The notes under the pieces: generated by a model
Seen by the model: only the letters and a program-made list of their open reading frames with translations
What the model was told of the DNA's origin: nothing
The model's database searches: none
Assembly: GCA_963741405.1 (NCBI GenBank)
Contig: CAVUHX010000041.1
Coordinates: 7,747 to 71,746 of the forward strand
Direction of reading: 5' to 3'
DNA from: Roseiarcus sp963741405
GTDB lineage: Bacteria > Pseudomonadota > Alphaproteobacteria > Rhizobiales > Beijerinckiaceae
Length of the DNA stretch: 64,000 nucleotides
Shown here: positions 26,993 through 36,339 of the stretch, in pieces
Layout of the letters: every line of letters starts with the position of its first letter
Position numbering within the stretch: the stretch's first letter is position 1
Program-made: the position numbers and the translations under genes

Positions 26993-29137
26993 GTGGCCTT
27001 CCAGACCGGTTTTCTGCCATCGATCGTCGTGATCCTGCTGGTCTCGCGGCTCTTTGGCGAGGGCGCGCAGCGTCTGGGCCAGCCGGCAGTGATCGGCCAG
27101 CTTGTCGCGGGCCTGCTGCTCGGCCCGTCGTGCCTCGGGACAGTCTGGCCGCAGGCGCAGCGCCTCATATTCCCGCCGGATCCGGCGCAAAAGGCGATGC
27201 TTCAGGCGTTCGCGGAATACGGGATCTTGCTGCTGCTGGCGCTCACCGGCATGGAAACCGACCGCAGGCTTCTTCGAAAGATTGGCCGGCCCGCGATCAG
27301 CATCGCTTTGACGGGGATCGCGGTTCCCTTCCTCTGCGGAGCGACGCTCGGATTCTTCCTGCCGCAGTCGCTTCTGCCGAGTTCCGGCCGGCGCCTGACG
27401 ACCGCGCTGTTTCTTGGCGTCGCGCTGTCGATCTCTTCGATCAAGATCGTCGCCGCCGTCATGCGCGAGGCGAACTTCGAGCGTCGGGATCTCGGCCAGA
27501 TCCTCGTTGCGTCCTCGATCCTCGAGGATTCGCTGGGCTGGATCATCATTGCCGTCATTTTGGGTATCGCTGGCCGGGGTGCGATCGAATTCGACCGGCT
27601 GGCCTGGACCGTCGCCGGCGTCGGACTGTTCCTCGCCGCGAGCCTCACCGTTGGCCGCCGCATCGTCGCGAACGCGATCCGGATCGTCAACGACGCCTTT
27701 GTCAGCGAATTCATGGTGCTGACCCTGATCCTCGTGATCGTGGGCGCCATGGCGGTCGTCACCCAAGCTATCGGCGTCCAGACCGTTCTCGGCGCCTTCG
27801 TCGCGGGCGTCCTCGTCGGCGAATCGCCGATCCTGACCAAGGCGATAGCAACCCAGCTTCGCAGCATGGTGGCCGGGCTGTTCGCGCCCCTGTTCTTCGC
27901 ACTGGCCGGACTCAACGCCGACTTGACCGTGCTCAAATCGCCCCAGGTCCTTCTTCTCACGCTGGCGCTGGTCAGCGTTGCGTGCTTCGGCAAGTTTCTC
28001 GGGGCATTCGTCGGCGGCGCCCTCGGGCGCCTGTCGAAAGCAGAATCGCTTGCGCTGGCGGTCGGCATGAACGCGCGCGGATCAACCGAGATCATCATTG
28101 CAAGCATAGGGCTGTCTTCGGGCGCGCTGACCCCGAACCTCTACTCCATGATCGTCGCCATGGCGGTGCTGACGACCCTGGCCATGCCGCCGACGCTGCG
28201 CTGGGCGCTGGCGCGCGTCCCGTTGCGGCCCGGCGAGCAGGAGCGGCTGGAGCGGGAAGCGTTCGAAGCCAGGGGTTTCGTCGCGCGGATGGAGCGTTTT
28301 CTGGTTGCGGCCAGCGACCATCCAAACGGTCGGCTGGCTTCACGGCTGATCGGCCTCATTGCCGGCCCGCGCGGCCAGCCAGCTACTGTGCTGCAGATCG
28401 AATCGGACGACGGCAGCACAGCGCCGAAGCCGGCGGGGCCAATGGCCTCAGACATGAAGCGCGGCGCCGATCACGCGCGCGGCTCGCGCCCGGACGAGGC
28501 CGCCGAGGCGCCCGAGGTTGCGATCAAGGCGCGCGCCGACGGCAAGGAGATGGAAGGCGCGCTGGCCGACGAGGCGCCGAAAGGCTACGACTTCCTGGTG
28601 ATCGGGCTCGATCCGGCGAATATGCCCCACGGCGGCTTCAATCCGGCGATCGCCGCGGCCGCCCGGTCCTTCGACGGACCCGTCGCCGTCGCTGTCGCGA
28701 GGGGCGCCCACAAAACTGATCCGGCGAGGCCGCTCAAGATCCTTGCGCCCGTCACCGGGGAGGCGAGCGCCCGGCGCGCCGCGGAACTCGCCATCGAGCT
28801 TGCTCGCGCGGCCCGCGCCCAGCTGACGATCCTCTCGCTCTCGCCTCCGAACCGTGGCGTCGAGCGCGCCCGCGGCCAAGCCCTCGCCGACAGACACGAG
28901 GAGGCGGTCCTTAAGGAGATTGTCGAGATCGCCGACCGGCGCGACCAGTCAGTTCGCCTGCGCAGCCGGACTTCGGCGAATTGGCCGGACGTGATCCTGC
29001 AGGAGGCCGAAAGGGAGGGGGCGACCCTCATCCTGCTCGGCGTGACAGTCAGGCCGAGCGAAGCCCTGCTTTTCGGGGAAACCGCGAACCGGCTGCTTGA
29101 AGCGAGTTCGCGCTCGCTGCTGTTCGTCGCAAGCTAG
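26993..29137 (+). CDS. CPA2-type cation:proton antiporter with cytosolic USP-like domain
   Basis: 714 residues from a GTG at 26993, 9 nt after GGAGG. Residues 1 to about 410 hold about 12 membrane segments of the Na/H exchanger fold, including LLALTGMETDRRLL and ALSISSIKIVAAVM. A charged linker follows. Residues about 500-714 contain a universal-stress-like domain (KILAPVTGEASARRAAELAI ... EREGATLILLGVTVRPSEAL). Expected to exchange K+ or Na+ for H+ at the inner membrane, the tail sensing nucleotides or stress. Intact; one of few complete non-transposon genes in the accessory half. Confidence 0.88.
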   Translation: MAFQTGFLPSIVVILLVSRLFGEGAQRLGQPAVIGQLVAGLLLGPSCLGTVWPQAQRLIFPPDPAQKAMLQAFAEYGILLLLALTGMETDRRLLRKIGRPAISIALTGIAVPFLCGATLGFFLPQSLLPSSGRRLTTALFLGVALSISSIKIVAAVMREANFERRDLGQILVASSILEDSLGWIIIAVILGIAGRGAIEFDRLAWTVAGVGLFLAASLTVGRRIVANAIRIVNDAFVSEFMVLTLILVIVGAMAVVTQAIGVQTVLGAFVAGVLVGESPILTKAIATQLRSMVAGLFAPLFFALAGLNADLTVLKSPQVLLLTLALVSVACFGKFLGAFVGGALGRLSKAESLALAVGMNARGSTEIIIASIGLSSGALTPNLYSMIVAMAVLTTLAMPPTLRWALARVPLRPGEQERLEREAFEARGFVARMERFLVAASDHPNGRLASRLIGLIAGPRGQPATVLQIESDDGSTAPKPAGPMASDMKRGADHARGSRPDEAAEAPEVAIKARADGKEMEGALADEAPKGYDFLVIGLDPANMPHGGFNPAIAAAARSFDGPVAVAVARGAHKTDPARPLKILAPVTGEASARRAAELAIELARAARAQLTILSLSPPNRGVERARGQALADRHEEAVLKEIVEIADRRDQSVRLRSRTSANWPDVILQEAEREGATLILLGVTVRPSEALLFGETANRLLEASSRSLLFVAS

Positions 29138-29311
29138 GGCACGATGCAATCGGGTTGAAGCGCCTTGCAGGGCTGGACGCGAAGACCGTCGTGGGATGTG
29201 TTCCCGCGATAGGCAGAAAAAGCAGTCTGCTCGGTTCGGTGCGAGAATTGCCGTTCCGCGGCACAAAGACACCGGTCAGGCGTTTACAGTGGATCGAGCG
29301 GGAGCGCGCCA

Positions 29312-30507
29312 GTGAACCTCAACTTTCCTAACCGCGTCGGAGCGCTCGCTGCGGACGCATCGTCGCTCGCCGCGGAGATCGTTCCGCCCGCCGAAGTGCA
29401 CGGCCGCCGTCTCCGACTGGCCGCTCGCGATGTCGCCGGTCATGCGTTTGCGCGAGCCGCCCTTTATGACGAAGACGGGGCCTACCCGCTCGCCGACGTC
29501 GCCGCCCTGGCGGAACGAGGTCTCCTGACAGCGACGTTGCCGAAGGAACTGGGAGGGGAGGGAATCGTTCCGATCGCCCTGAGCGAACTCTTGCGACAGA
29601 TCGGCGCCGGCAGCCTGCCGCTCGGGCGCTTATTCGAAGGCCATGTCAACGCCCTCGATCTTGTGGTTCGCTACGGCGACGGTGAACAAGTGCGACTCGT
29701 CGCGGCCGAGGTCCGGGCAGGCAAGCTCTTCGGGGTCTGGAATACAGACGACAAGAAGGGGCTACGCCTAATCGTCGATCAGGGAAGGCATCGGCTGCGA
29801 GGACGGAAGATCCTGGCCTCCGGCGCAGGCTTCATCGAGCGCCCGCTCGTCACTGCGATCGATGAGGCGGGACGCAAGTTGATGGTCATTCCGCATCTAC
29901 AGCCGGGACAGCGCTCGGATCTAACGAGCTGGACCGCCCATGGGATGAGGGCTTCGGCGACCGGAGCGGTCGATTTCTCGGGCGTCGCGGTCAAGCCGAT
30001 CGAAATTGTCGGCGGTGACCGCGACTACGAACGTCAGCCCGCCTTTTCGGGCGGCGCATGGCGTTTCGCCGCAGTGCATCTCGGCGGAATGGAGAGGCTG
30101 TTCGACTTGCTTCGGGAGCACTTGCGCCGGACCGGCCGCGGCGGAGACCCCCATCAGGCGGCGCGCCTGGGCCAGGCGGCGATCGCAACCGAAACGGCGC
30201 GGCTTTGGGTGGAACAAGCCGCGGCGATCGCGGAAGAGACACCCGAGGCGAGATCGGCCGAACAGATTGTTGCCTATGTGAAATCTTGCGCGCCTCGCGG
30301 TCGAGCGGGCCGGTCTCGATCTGATGGAGTTGGTCCATCGCTCCGTGGGGTTGCAGGGGGTTCGTGCGGCCGAATCCTATCGAACGCATCTCGCGAGACC
30401 TAGCGACCTACCTGCGCCAGCCGGGGCCGGACCGGGCAATGACGGACGCGGCAGGCTGGGCGCTCCGGCAGGGAACGCCTTCGATCGACCTTTGGAGGGG
30501 CGCGTGA
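29312..30507 (+). pseudogene. acyl-CoA dehydrogenase-like flavoprotein, two frameshifts near the 3' end
   Basis: GTG at 29312 with GGGAG 8 nt upstream. About 325 residues are in one frame (LAERGLLTATLPKELGGEGI; MRASATGAVDFSGVAVKPIE; GGMERLFDLLREHLRR). A break near 30287 is followed by LARLAVERAGLDLMELVHRS, and a second near 30358 by FVRPNPIERISRDLATYLRQ ... GTPSIDLWRGA. The last TGA overlaps the GTG of the PIG-L gene. In such clusters this enzyme likely acts on a lipid or sugar-bound acyl group rather than in beta-oxidation. Two small indels only, so sequence error is possible. Confidence 0.75.
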
Positions 30508-31238
30508 CAGCTTGCGAGTTGCTTGAGGCGGCGCAGTCTTTTCCTGTTTCGTCGTTGAAACAGCGCCTCGGCGAAGGAGGCCTCGTCGTCGTCGCGCCGC
30601 ATCCGGACGACGAGAGCCTCGGGTGCGGCGGCTTGATCGCGGAAGCAGTTGCGGAGGGCCGGCACACGCGGGTCGTGGTCGTGAGCGACGGAACCGGGTC
30701 TCATTCCGCTAGCAAGGCCTATCCGAAGGCGCGATTGAGAGATCTGCGGGAAAATGAGGCTCGGCAGGCCGTCAAGGAATTGGGGCTCGACTCCAACAAG
30801 GACATCGAGTTCTTGCGGCTGCCGGACCGGTTCGTGCCCGGCGAGGGCCCCTTTGCCGAGAAGGCGATCGAGCGGATCGTCGCATCGGCCCAAGAGGTCG
30901 GCGCGGCCGCACTCTTCGTGAGTTGGCGACACGACCCGCATTGCGACCATCAAGCGTCCTATCGTCTCGCCCGCGCCGCCCAACGCCGGCTGACTGCGGT
31001 GAAGCTCTTCGAATACACCATCTGGGGCGCGGCGCTGCCGGTCGCGACCCCCGTTGGGCCGGCCGGGGGATTTCGGCTCGAGATCGGACGGCGCCTCGCG
31101 CGGAAGCGACGCGCGATCGACGCCCATCGCTCGCAAACCACTGAGCTGATCTCAGACGATCCCGACGGATTTCGGCTGACCGGAACGGATCTCGCTCGCT
31201 TCGCGTTGCCTCATGAATTCTTTTTCGAGAGCGAGTGA
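30504..31238 (+). CDS. PIG-L/LmbE family N-acetyl sugar deacetylase
   Basis: 244 residues from a GTG at 30504 that overlaps the upstream TGA (GTGA). Zinc-binding motif APHPDDES at residues 31-38 and a second HDPHCDHQ block, both typical. Family members remove acetyl groups from N-acetylglucosamine-type substrates. Probably co-translated with the upstream dehydrogenase and with the methyltransferase starting 1 nt after its stop; the set looks like a glycan or glycolipid tailoring operon. Confidence 0.85.
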   Translation: MTACELLEAAQSFPVSSLKQRLGEGGLVVVAPHPDDESLGCGGLIAEAVAEGRHTRVVVVSDGTGSHSASKAYPKARLRDLRENEARQAVKELGLDSNKDIEFLRLPDRFVPGEGPFAEKAIERIVASAQEVGAAALFVSWRHDPHCDHQASYRLARAAQRRLTAVKLFEYTIWGAALPVATPVGPAGGFRLEIGRRLARKRRAIDAHRSQTTELISDDPDGFRLTGTDLARFALPHEFFFESE

Positions 31239-31239
31239 G

Positions 31240-31824
31240 ATGGAAAGAGCGGTTCAAACCCTAGAGCCCGCCTACTTTGACGGGATTTACGCCGCCAGTG
31301 GCGATCCGTGGCGGTTTGCTTCGAGCGCCTATGAACTGTCGAAATATGCCTTGACGCTCGAAGCCCTTCCCCGGGAACGCTATCCCCGCGTCTTGGAAAT
31401 CGGGTGTTCGATCGGCGTCCTTACTCAGGAACTCGCCGCCCGCTGCAATTCGATCCTGGCCGTCGATGCGTCCGTGGCTCCATTGAAAGCAGCCCGGCGC
31501 AGGTGCGCCAGACTGAAAACCGTTCGCTTCGAACAGATGTTCGTTCCCGAGCAATGGCCGGCGGGGACGTTCGATCTCGTCCTTTTGTCGGAGGTCGTCT
31601 ACTATCTGGACGCGGAGGACGTGAGGCGCCTTGCATCGAACGTCGCCGACACGACGCCTCCCGGGGCCGATGTTGTTCTCGTTCACTGGGTCGGGGACAC
31701 CGATTACCCGCTATCCGGCGATGAGGCAGCCAATCTCTTCATCGCCGCCATGAACGGATCCTGCACGCTCGAGCGGTCGGAGCGGCATCGCCAATTCCGC
31801 CTGGACGTCCTCACGCGGCGATAG
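31240..31824 (+). CDS. NodS-like SAM-dependent methyltransferase
   Basis: 194 residues from the ATG at 31240, one base after the PIG-L stop. SAM-binding motif I, VLEIGCSIGVLTQELA (residues 51-66), an acidic residue after strand 2 (AVDASVAPL), and motif IV DLVLLSEVVYYL. The size and order of blocks fit the NodS family, which N-methylates deacetylated aminosugars, matching the PIG-L neighbour. The last 114 bp overlap the converging glycosyltransferase frame. Confidence 0.85.
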   Translation: MERAVQTLEPAYFDGIYAASGDPWRFASSAYELSKYALTLEALPRERYPRVLEIGCSIGVLTQELAARCNSILAVDASVAPLKAARRRCARLKTVRFEQMFVPEQWPAGTFDLVLLSEVVYYLDAEDVRRLASNVADTTPPGADVVLVHWVGDTDYPLSGDEAANLFIAAMNGSCTLERSERHRQFRLDVLTRR

Positions 31825-32987
31825 GCCAACCCGGCGAAGCCGGTCGTGCACGCGGCGCGCTAGAAATATCTGACCGGGAAGCTCGGCGGGCGAGAGCAGG
31901 CGTCGCGAAAGGCGCGGACTGTTGTGCTCGATCTCGGACCATGCGGCGCCGAAGTCCAAAGGCCCGCCAGCCCGAAGTGGGCCGTCTGAAATCTGCAATG
32001 CCCGCATCCAGGCGTCGTCGCCCATGAGATCGCCGACGCCCCACGATTGACGCAGTCGGCGGCGCCATTTTGCCCGCCGGAGGGCGATGCGAAACGGCTC
32101 CAAAGCCTCGTCGCAGAGCGCGTCGGGATCGTCGCTTCTCAATCGGAGCGTGTCGGCGACGCCCCCGGGGGCCCGCCCGTAGCAGCGTCCGGAGGTTGTC
32201 ACCAGCACCTCCGGAGCGTGCCGGATTTTCGCATCGATCCGCATCAGCGCCGCAACAAGCGCTTTATCCTCGCCCAGCGGGACCCTGGGAAGTCCGCCGA
32301 CCTCCTCGTAGATCTTGCGCGTTATAGCGATACTAGCGCCGGAAATCGTGGCGTGACGGGGCCACGGATCGTAGGGGAGGGGGTCGATGCGCGCATCAAG
32401 TTCGGTGAGCAGCGCCTCGTATTCGCTCTCCAATTGTCCTCGGCGGTGAAGCGCCTCAGGCAACTGGTCGCCTTCTTCGTCGAGGCGGATCTGACCGAGG
32501 ACCATGTCCGCTCCGGCATGGATCGCCGCGAGATTGCTGACAATCCAGTCCGGCGAAACGCGGCTGTCCGCGTCCGTGGTCAGGATCACGCCATCGGTCG
32601 CCAAGTCCTCGGCGAGCCAGTCCAGAGCCGCGTCCATCGCGCCGCGTCGCGCGTTGCCTGCGTCAGCTGCGCCGGGCATGAGCGAGACCTCGACGACCCT
32701 CAAGGGAAGCGACAATTCATCGCACAACGCACGCGCAAGGTGTCCGCTGTCGCAAGGTGTCCGCTGTCGTCGGTGCAATTGTTGGCGAAGACGACGATTC
32801 CAAAGATCTGGCGCTTGACCAGTCGCCCGAGCCTATCCCTTTGATCCGCGAGGGCGGCGAGGCATGTAGGCAAGCGTTCCGCTTCGTTCTTCACCGGAAT
32901 TGCGACGACGCAACGAGGCGCGAGGTTGGTGCAAGATGGGATTTCGCTCGCGCGACAGTATGTTCCGACACCGAAGACGGGACACAC
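31711..32987 (-). pseudogene. family 2 glycosyltransferase, frameshifted by a 17-bp duplication
   Basis: GTG at 32987; APRCVVAIPVKNEAERLPTC is the GT2 first strand. A perfect 17-bp tandem duplication (32734-32750 / 32751-32767) shifts the frame. The second part has VILTTDADSRVSPDWIVSNL (metal-binding DxD) and GASIAITRKIYEEVGGLPRV PLGEDKALVAAL (acceptor loop with ED). The C-terminal end overlaps the methyltransferase on the other strand. Role: sugar transfer to a lipid or polysaccharide within the same pathway. Confidence 0.75.
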
Positions 32988-33023
32988 TCGGTCGCCCTCA
33001 GCCGAACAACGTCCTCGTAATTG

Positions 33024-33262
33024 TTAGCAGTTCCTCTCGGTGTGAGTGACGCTGTTGCCCACGTCGTCCGATCTTCTCACCGTCTTCGTAGCGCAGCCGT
33101 CTTCCTTGTGAATAACTACGTTCTTGTCTGTCGCGACAGGAGCGGCATCGCGGTGGATCACTAGTCCCGTTGAGGGGCGGCTGGGACCACGGTGACGTCG
33201 TCTGCAACCGCTGCGCCGCCAAGAAATGCGAGGGAAAGCACCGCTAGAGATATCGTTCGCAT
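33024..33262 (-). pseudogene. small secreted protein, one frameshift
   Basis: MRTISLAVLSLAFLGGAAVA is a clear signal peptide with cleavage after AVA. Then DDVTVVPAAP and, after a one-base shift, VIHRDAAPVATDKNVVIHKE ... TVRRSDDVGNSVTHTERNC with two Cys that could pair. About 79 residues when joined. Probably periplasmic; family unknown. The 5' flank to 33456 holds no other gene. Confidence 0.55.
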
Positions 33263-33456
33263 CTTCGTACTCCATGCTTTAAGCCGAGATAACGGGCGGG
33301 AGAGTGGGTGGTTCCGTTGATGCTGAAATTTACAAGTGTAGTGTGAGGCCGACGGTCGCGCAAAAGCACGTCCAGCAGGCATTCTTCTGGGCCTTATTCT
33401 TTCCCGGTTTCCGCGAGAGACCGCGCAATGTTGGCCATAAAGATGAACGCCATCCA

Positions 33457-33918
33457 TTAGCATTGCATTGCTTGCGGCCCTTCGGGCCAAGGTTGCCCCG
33501 CGGGTCCGAGCGGCTTCTCGCCCTCGACCGTCGAGTCGCGCGCAGTCTGACGCTCGATTTCGGCATTCAGCTGGGCGCCGACCAAGATGACAACCATCGA
33601 GATCCACATCCACATCATCATGCCGACGGCGGCGCCGAGCGAGCCGTAGGTCACGTTGTAGTGGCCGAAATTGGCGATGTACCAGGAGAAGAGGAGTGAG
33701 TTGACGAGCCACGCGACCGCAGCGGCGACGCTTCCGACAGAGAGCCACTGCCAGCGTGGCTCGCGCGGGCAGGGCAGATAGCGATAGGCCGCCGCCAGGC
33801 CGACGACGGCGAGCGCCAACACGACCGGCCACCTCAGAACGGCGATCTGCGCGCCGGCGACGCCGCCCAGCCCCATCGCGCCGAGCAGGATCGGTGCGAC
33901 CACTACGGCGCCCACGGG
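33457..33918 (-). pseudogene. BrkB/YihY C-terminal fragment (second copy)
   Basis: Last 150 residues of a BrkB protein, nearly identical to the gene at 12332 (VVVAPILLGAMGLGGVAGAQ ... SWYIANFGHYNVTYGSLGAA ... VILVGAQLNAEIERQTARDS). The N-terminal two thirds are deleted and it is joined directly to a DUF3618-type fragment, so a whole paralogous locus has collapsed. Confidence 0.85.
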
Positions 33919-33924
33919 CACGCG

Positions 33925-34215
33925 GCGGCCGGCGGCGGACGTCGTCAGGCAGGGGCGCGACAACGCCGCCTCCTTCGTTGGGCCGTTCCGCGAACTGCGT
34001 CGGCCGCTCCTGCGGCGGTGTCGCCGACTGTCGCTGCGGTCCGCCTCATCGTGTCGGCGAGGGCGCTCGTCGCGTTCGACGTCTGGCGATTCGCCGCGTC
34101 GGTTGCGCTGCCCAGACCCGACTGGAGGGAGGCTGCTGCAGAGCGCGCGTTCGACGCCGCCGATCCGGTCAGGCGGCCGGCCGCATCCGACATGCGTCCG
34201 GCCGTGTCGGCGACG
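33925..34215 (-). pseudogene. DUF3618/LEA-like repeat fragment (second copy)
   Basis: ADTAGRMSDAAGRLTGSAAS, then NARSAAASLQSGLGSATDAA and MRRTAATVGDTAAGAADAVR match the Ala-rich region of the gene at 13461-14615. The right side is fused at 34216 to an integrase fragment and the left side to the BrkB fragment by deletion. Confidence 0.75.
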
Positions 34216-34735
34216 CTCGAGCAGATGCGTGGCGAAGTGTGCCGCAGCGTATGCGGCGACACGCGCTTGGATATCCCCGCCAGGGTCTTGGCGGCGGTGA
34301 CGGCGCGATTGATCTGACGGGCGGTGATCGGGTTGACTGGGTTTTGGCCGGGGAACAGCCAGGCCCGCGGCCGCGCTGCATGCCACCATGCGCGCAAGAG
34401 TTCGAGCAGTTGCGGCGACAGCATCACATAGCGATCCCGCTGCCCTTTGCCCTGCTCGACCCGAAGCGTCATGCGTTGGCTGTCGATGTCGAATACCTTT
34501 AGGTGCGCGACCTCGGACACGCGCAGGCCCGCGCCGTAGGCGACGCTGAGCGCGGCCTTGTACTTCAGGCCTGGCGCGGCTTGGAGCAGGAGCGTCAACT
34601 CTTCCTGGCTGAGCACGACCGGCGCCTTGCGCGGCTTGTTCACGGTCGTCAGAGGACGAGCGAGGTCTGGCCGTTCGAGCGTCACGATGAAGAAGAACCG
34701 AAGCGCAGCGATCCTCTGGTCTTGGCAGCGTTGGC
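34216..34735 (-). pseudogene. tyrosine recombinase (IS91-associated XerC-like), truncated
   Basis: LSQEELTLLLQAAPGLKYKA, SVAYGAGLRVSEVAHLKVFD (catalytic Arg), LRVEQGKGQRDRYVMLSPQL and SPHTLRHT, then after one base FATHLLE, where it ends in the DUF3618 fragment. The second Arg/His box is reached, but the nucleophile Tyr is lost. The N-terminal arm-binding region is also missing beyond ALRFFFIVTLERPDLARPL. Confidence 0.8.
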
Positions 34736-35104
34736 CGCCATTCCCATTCCTTTCCCGCAAGGGCGGCCCCGGCATTCCTCCACGGGCCCCTCGGCCTCGA
34801 TCTGGGAAATCAACCTTCGGCAACGGGAGCATGGGATATAGAACGATCGTTCCTCGTTCTGGCGTCTGCTGGCCTGAGACGTACGGTTGTCGAAATGGTT
34901 GGGACGCCAAGTCGTCACGATGTCGCCGGGCACTAACCGCCACTGCCTATCATAGAGGTCTGGTCCATCTACGGCGACCACCACGTTGGCGCGCTGCGAC
35001 AAGTTCGAGCGTGCCGACGATACGAGTTTGAACTGGACCCCGGATTTAGGACCATTGGCTAAGGTGTGAAATGACCTGCTCTGTCGCAACCGATGGAGCG
35101 AGAA

Positions 35105-35398
35105 ATGACGAAGTCACGCAAGAAGTTTGATGCGGCGTTCAAGGCGAAGATTGCGCTCGAGGCGCTTCGCGAGGATGCGACAGTTCCGGAACTGGCGAGG
35201 CGGCACGGGGTGCATCCGAACCAGATTTATGCCTGGAAGAAGCAGGTTCTTGACAACGTCGCGAGCCTGTTCGCGCGCGGGGCGAGGGGTTCGGGCGATG
35301 GCGAGGAGGAGCGCGAACGCGAGACGGCCAAGCTTTACGCCACGATCGGCCAGCTGACGGTCGAACGGGATTTCTTGGCCAAGAGGCCAGGTCGATGA
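35105..35398 (+). CDS. IS3b orfA
   Basis: 97 residues, MTKSRKKFDAAFKAKIALEA ... VPELARRHGVHPNQIYAWKK (IS3 HTH), then a coiled-coil-like region with the consensus GQLTVERDFLAKR. GGAG lies 6 nt before the ATG at 35105. It overlaps orfB by ATGA (35395), the usual frameshift or coupling arrangement. Confidence 0.9.
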   Translation: MTKSRKKFDAAFKAKIALEALREDATVPELARRHGVHPNQIYAWKKQVLDNVASLFARGARGSGDGEEERERETAKLYATIGQLTVERDFLAKRPGR

Positions 35399-36339
35399 GC
35401 GCGCCCGATCGAAGAGCGAAGGTCGAACGGCCTGGTAAGGACCTGTCGGTGCGCCGCCAATGCGCGCTTGTGGGCGTGGCGCGCTCGGGGGTCTACCGCC
35501 CCAAGCCCTTCGCCGGGGCGGACGATCTGGCGGTGATGCGCCGCATCGACGAACTGCATCTCGAGCTTCCGTTCTACGGCTCGCGGCGAATGACCTTCGA
35601 ACTCAACAAGGAAGGCCGCGGGGTCAATCGCAAGCGGGTGCGGCGGCTGATGCGGGCGATGGGGATCGAGGCGCTGGTTCCGCGCCCCGGCACGAGCAAA
35701 GCCGCGCCCGGGCACAAGATATACCCCTACCTGCTGCGCGGCCTGAAGATTGTCGAGCCGAACCACGTGTGGGCGGCCGACGTGACCTACATCCCGATGG
35801 CGTGCGGCTTCCTCTATCTGGTGGCGATCATCGACTGGGCCAGCCGGGCGGTTCTGGCGTGGCGGCTGTCGAACACCAACGATGCCAGCTTCTGCGTGGC
35901 GGCGCTGGAGGAGGCGCTGCTTCGGTTCGGAAAGCCCCAAATATTCAATACTGATCAGGGCTCCACGTTCACCGCCGAGGCTTTCACCGGCAAGCTCGCG
36001 GCGGCCGGCGTCGCGATTTCGATGGACGGACGCGGCCGCTTCATGGACAACATCTTCATCGAACGGCTGTGGCGTTCGATCAAGTATGAAGAGGTGCATC
36101 TCAAAGCCTACGCCGACGGCCGCGAGGCGCGGGCCGGCATCGGTTCCTGGATGACCTTTTACAATTTTCGACGCCCGCACCAGGCGATGAACAACCAGAT
36201 GCCGATGGCGGTGTGGCGCGCCGGCATGGACGAAATCGAGGCGGCGGCGAGGCCTGTGGATATGCCGCTTCGCTTGGACAACGCAAACGCGTTGCCCACA
36301 TACCCACAGCAGAGGCAGAAGCAGCAAGAAGCGGCTTGA
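35395..36339 (+). CDS. IS3b orfB transposase
   Basis: 314 residues, intact. HTH_21-type N-terminus (RRIDELHLELPFYGSRRMTF), then the rve core: VWAADVTYIPMACGFLYL (Asp), IFNTDQGSTFTAEAFTGKL (Asp) and FMDNIFIERLWRSIKYEEVH (Glu). Confidence 0.92.
   Translation: MSAPDRRAKVERPGKDLSVRRQCALVGVARSGVYRPKPFAGADDLAVMRRIDELHLELPFYGSRRMTFELNKEGRGVNRKRVRRLMRAMGIEALVPRPGTSKAAPGHKIYPYLLRGLKIVEPNHVWAADVTYIPMACGFLYLVAIIDWASRAVLAWRLSNTNDASFCVAALEEALLRFGKPQIFNTDQGSTFTAEAFTGKLAAAGVAISMDGRGRFMDNIFIERLWRSIKYEEVHLKAYADGREARAGIGSWMTFYNFRRPHQAMNNQMPMAVWRAGMDEIEAAARPVDMPLRLDNANALPTYPQQRQKQQEAA

Noticed and set aside
26993..28719. 581-codon Arg-rich frame overlapping the antiporter
   Set aside because: Alternative frame of a real membrane-protein gene; composition typical of GC-rich shadows.
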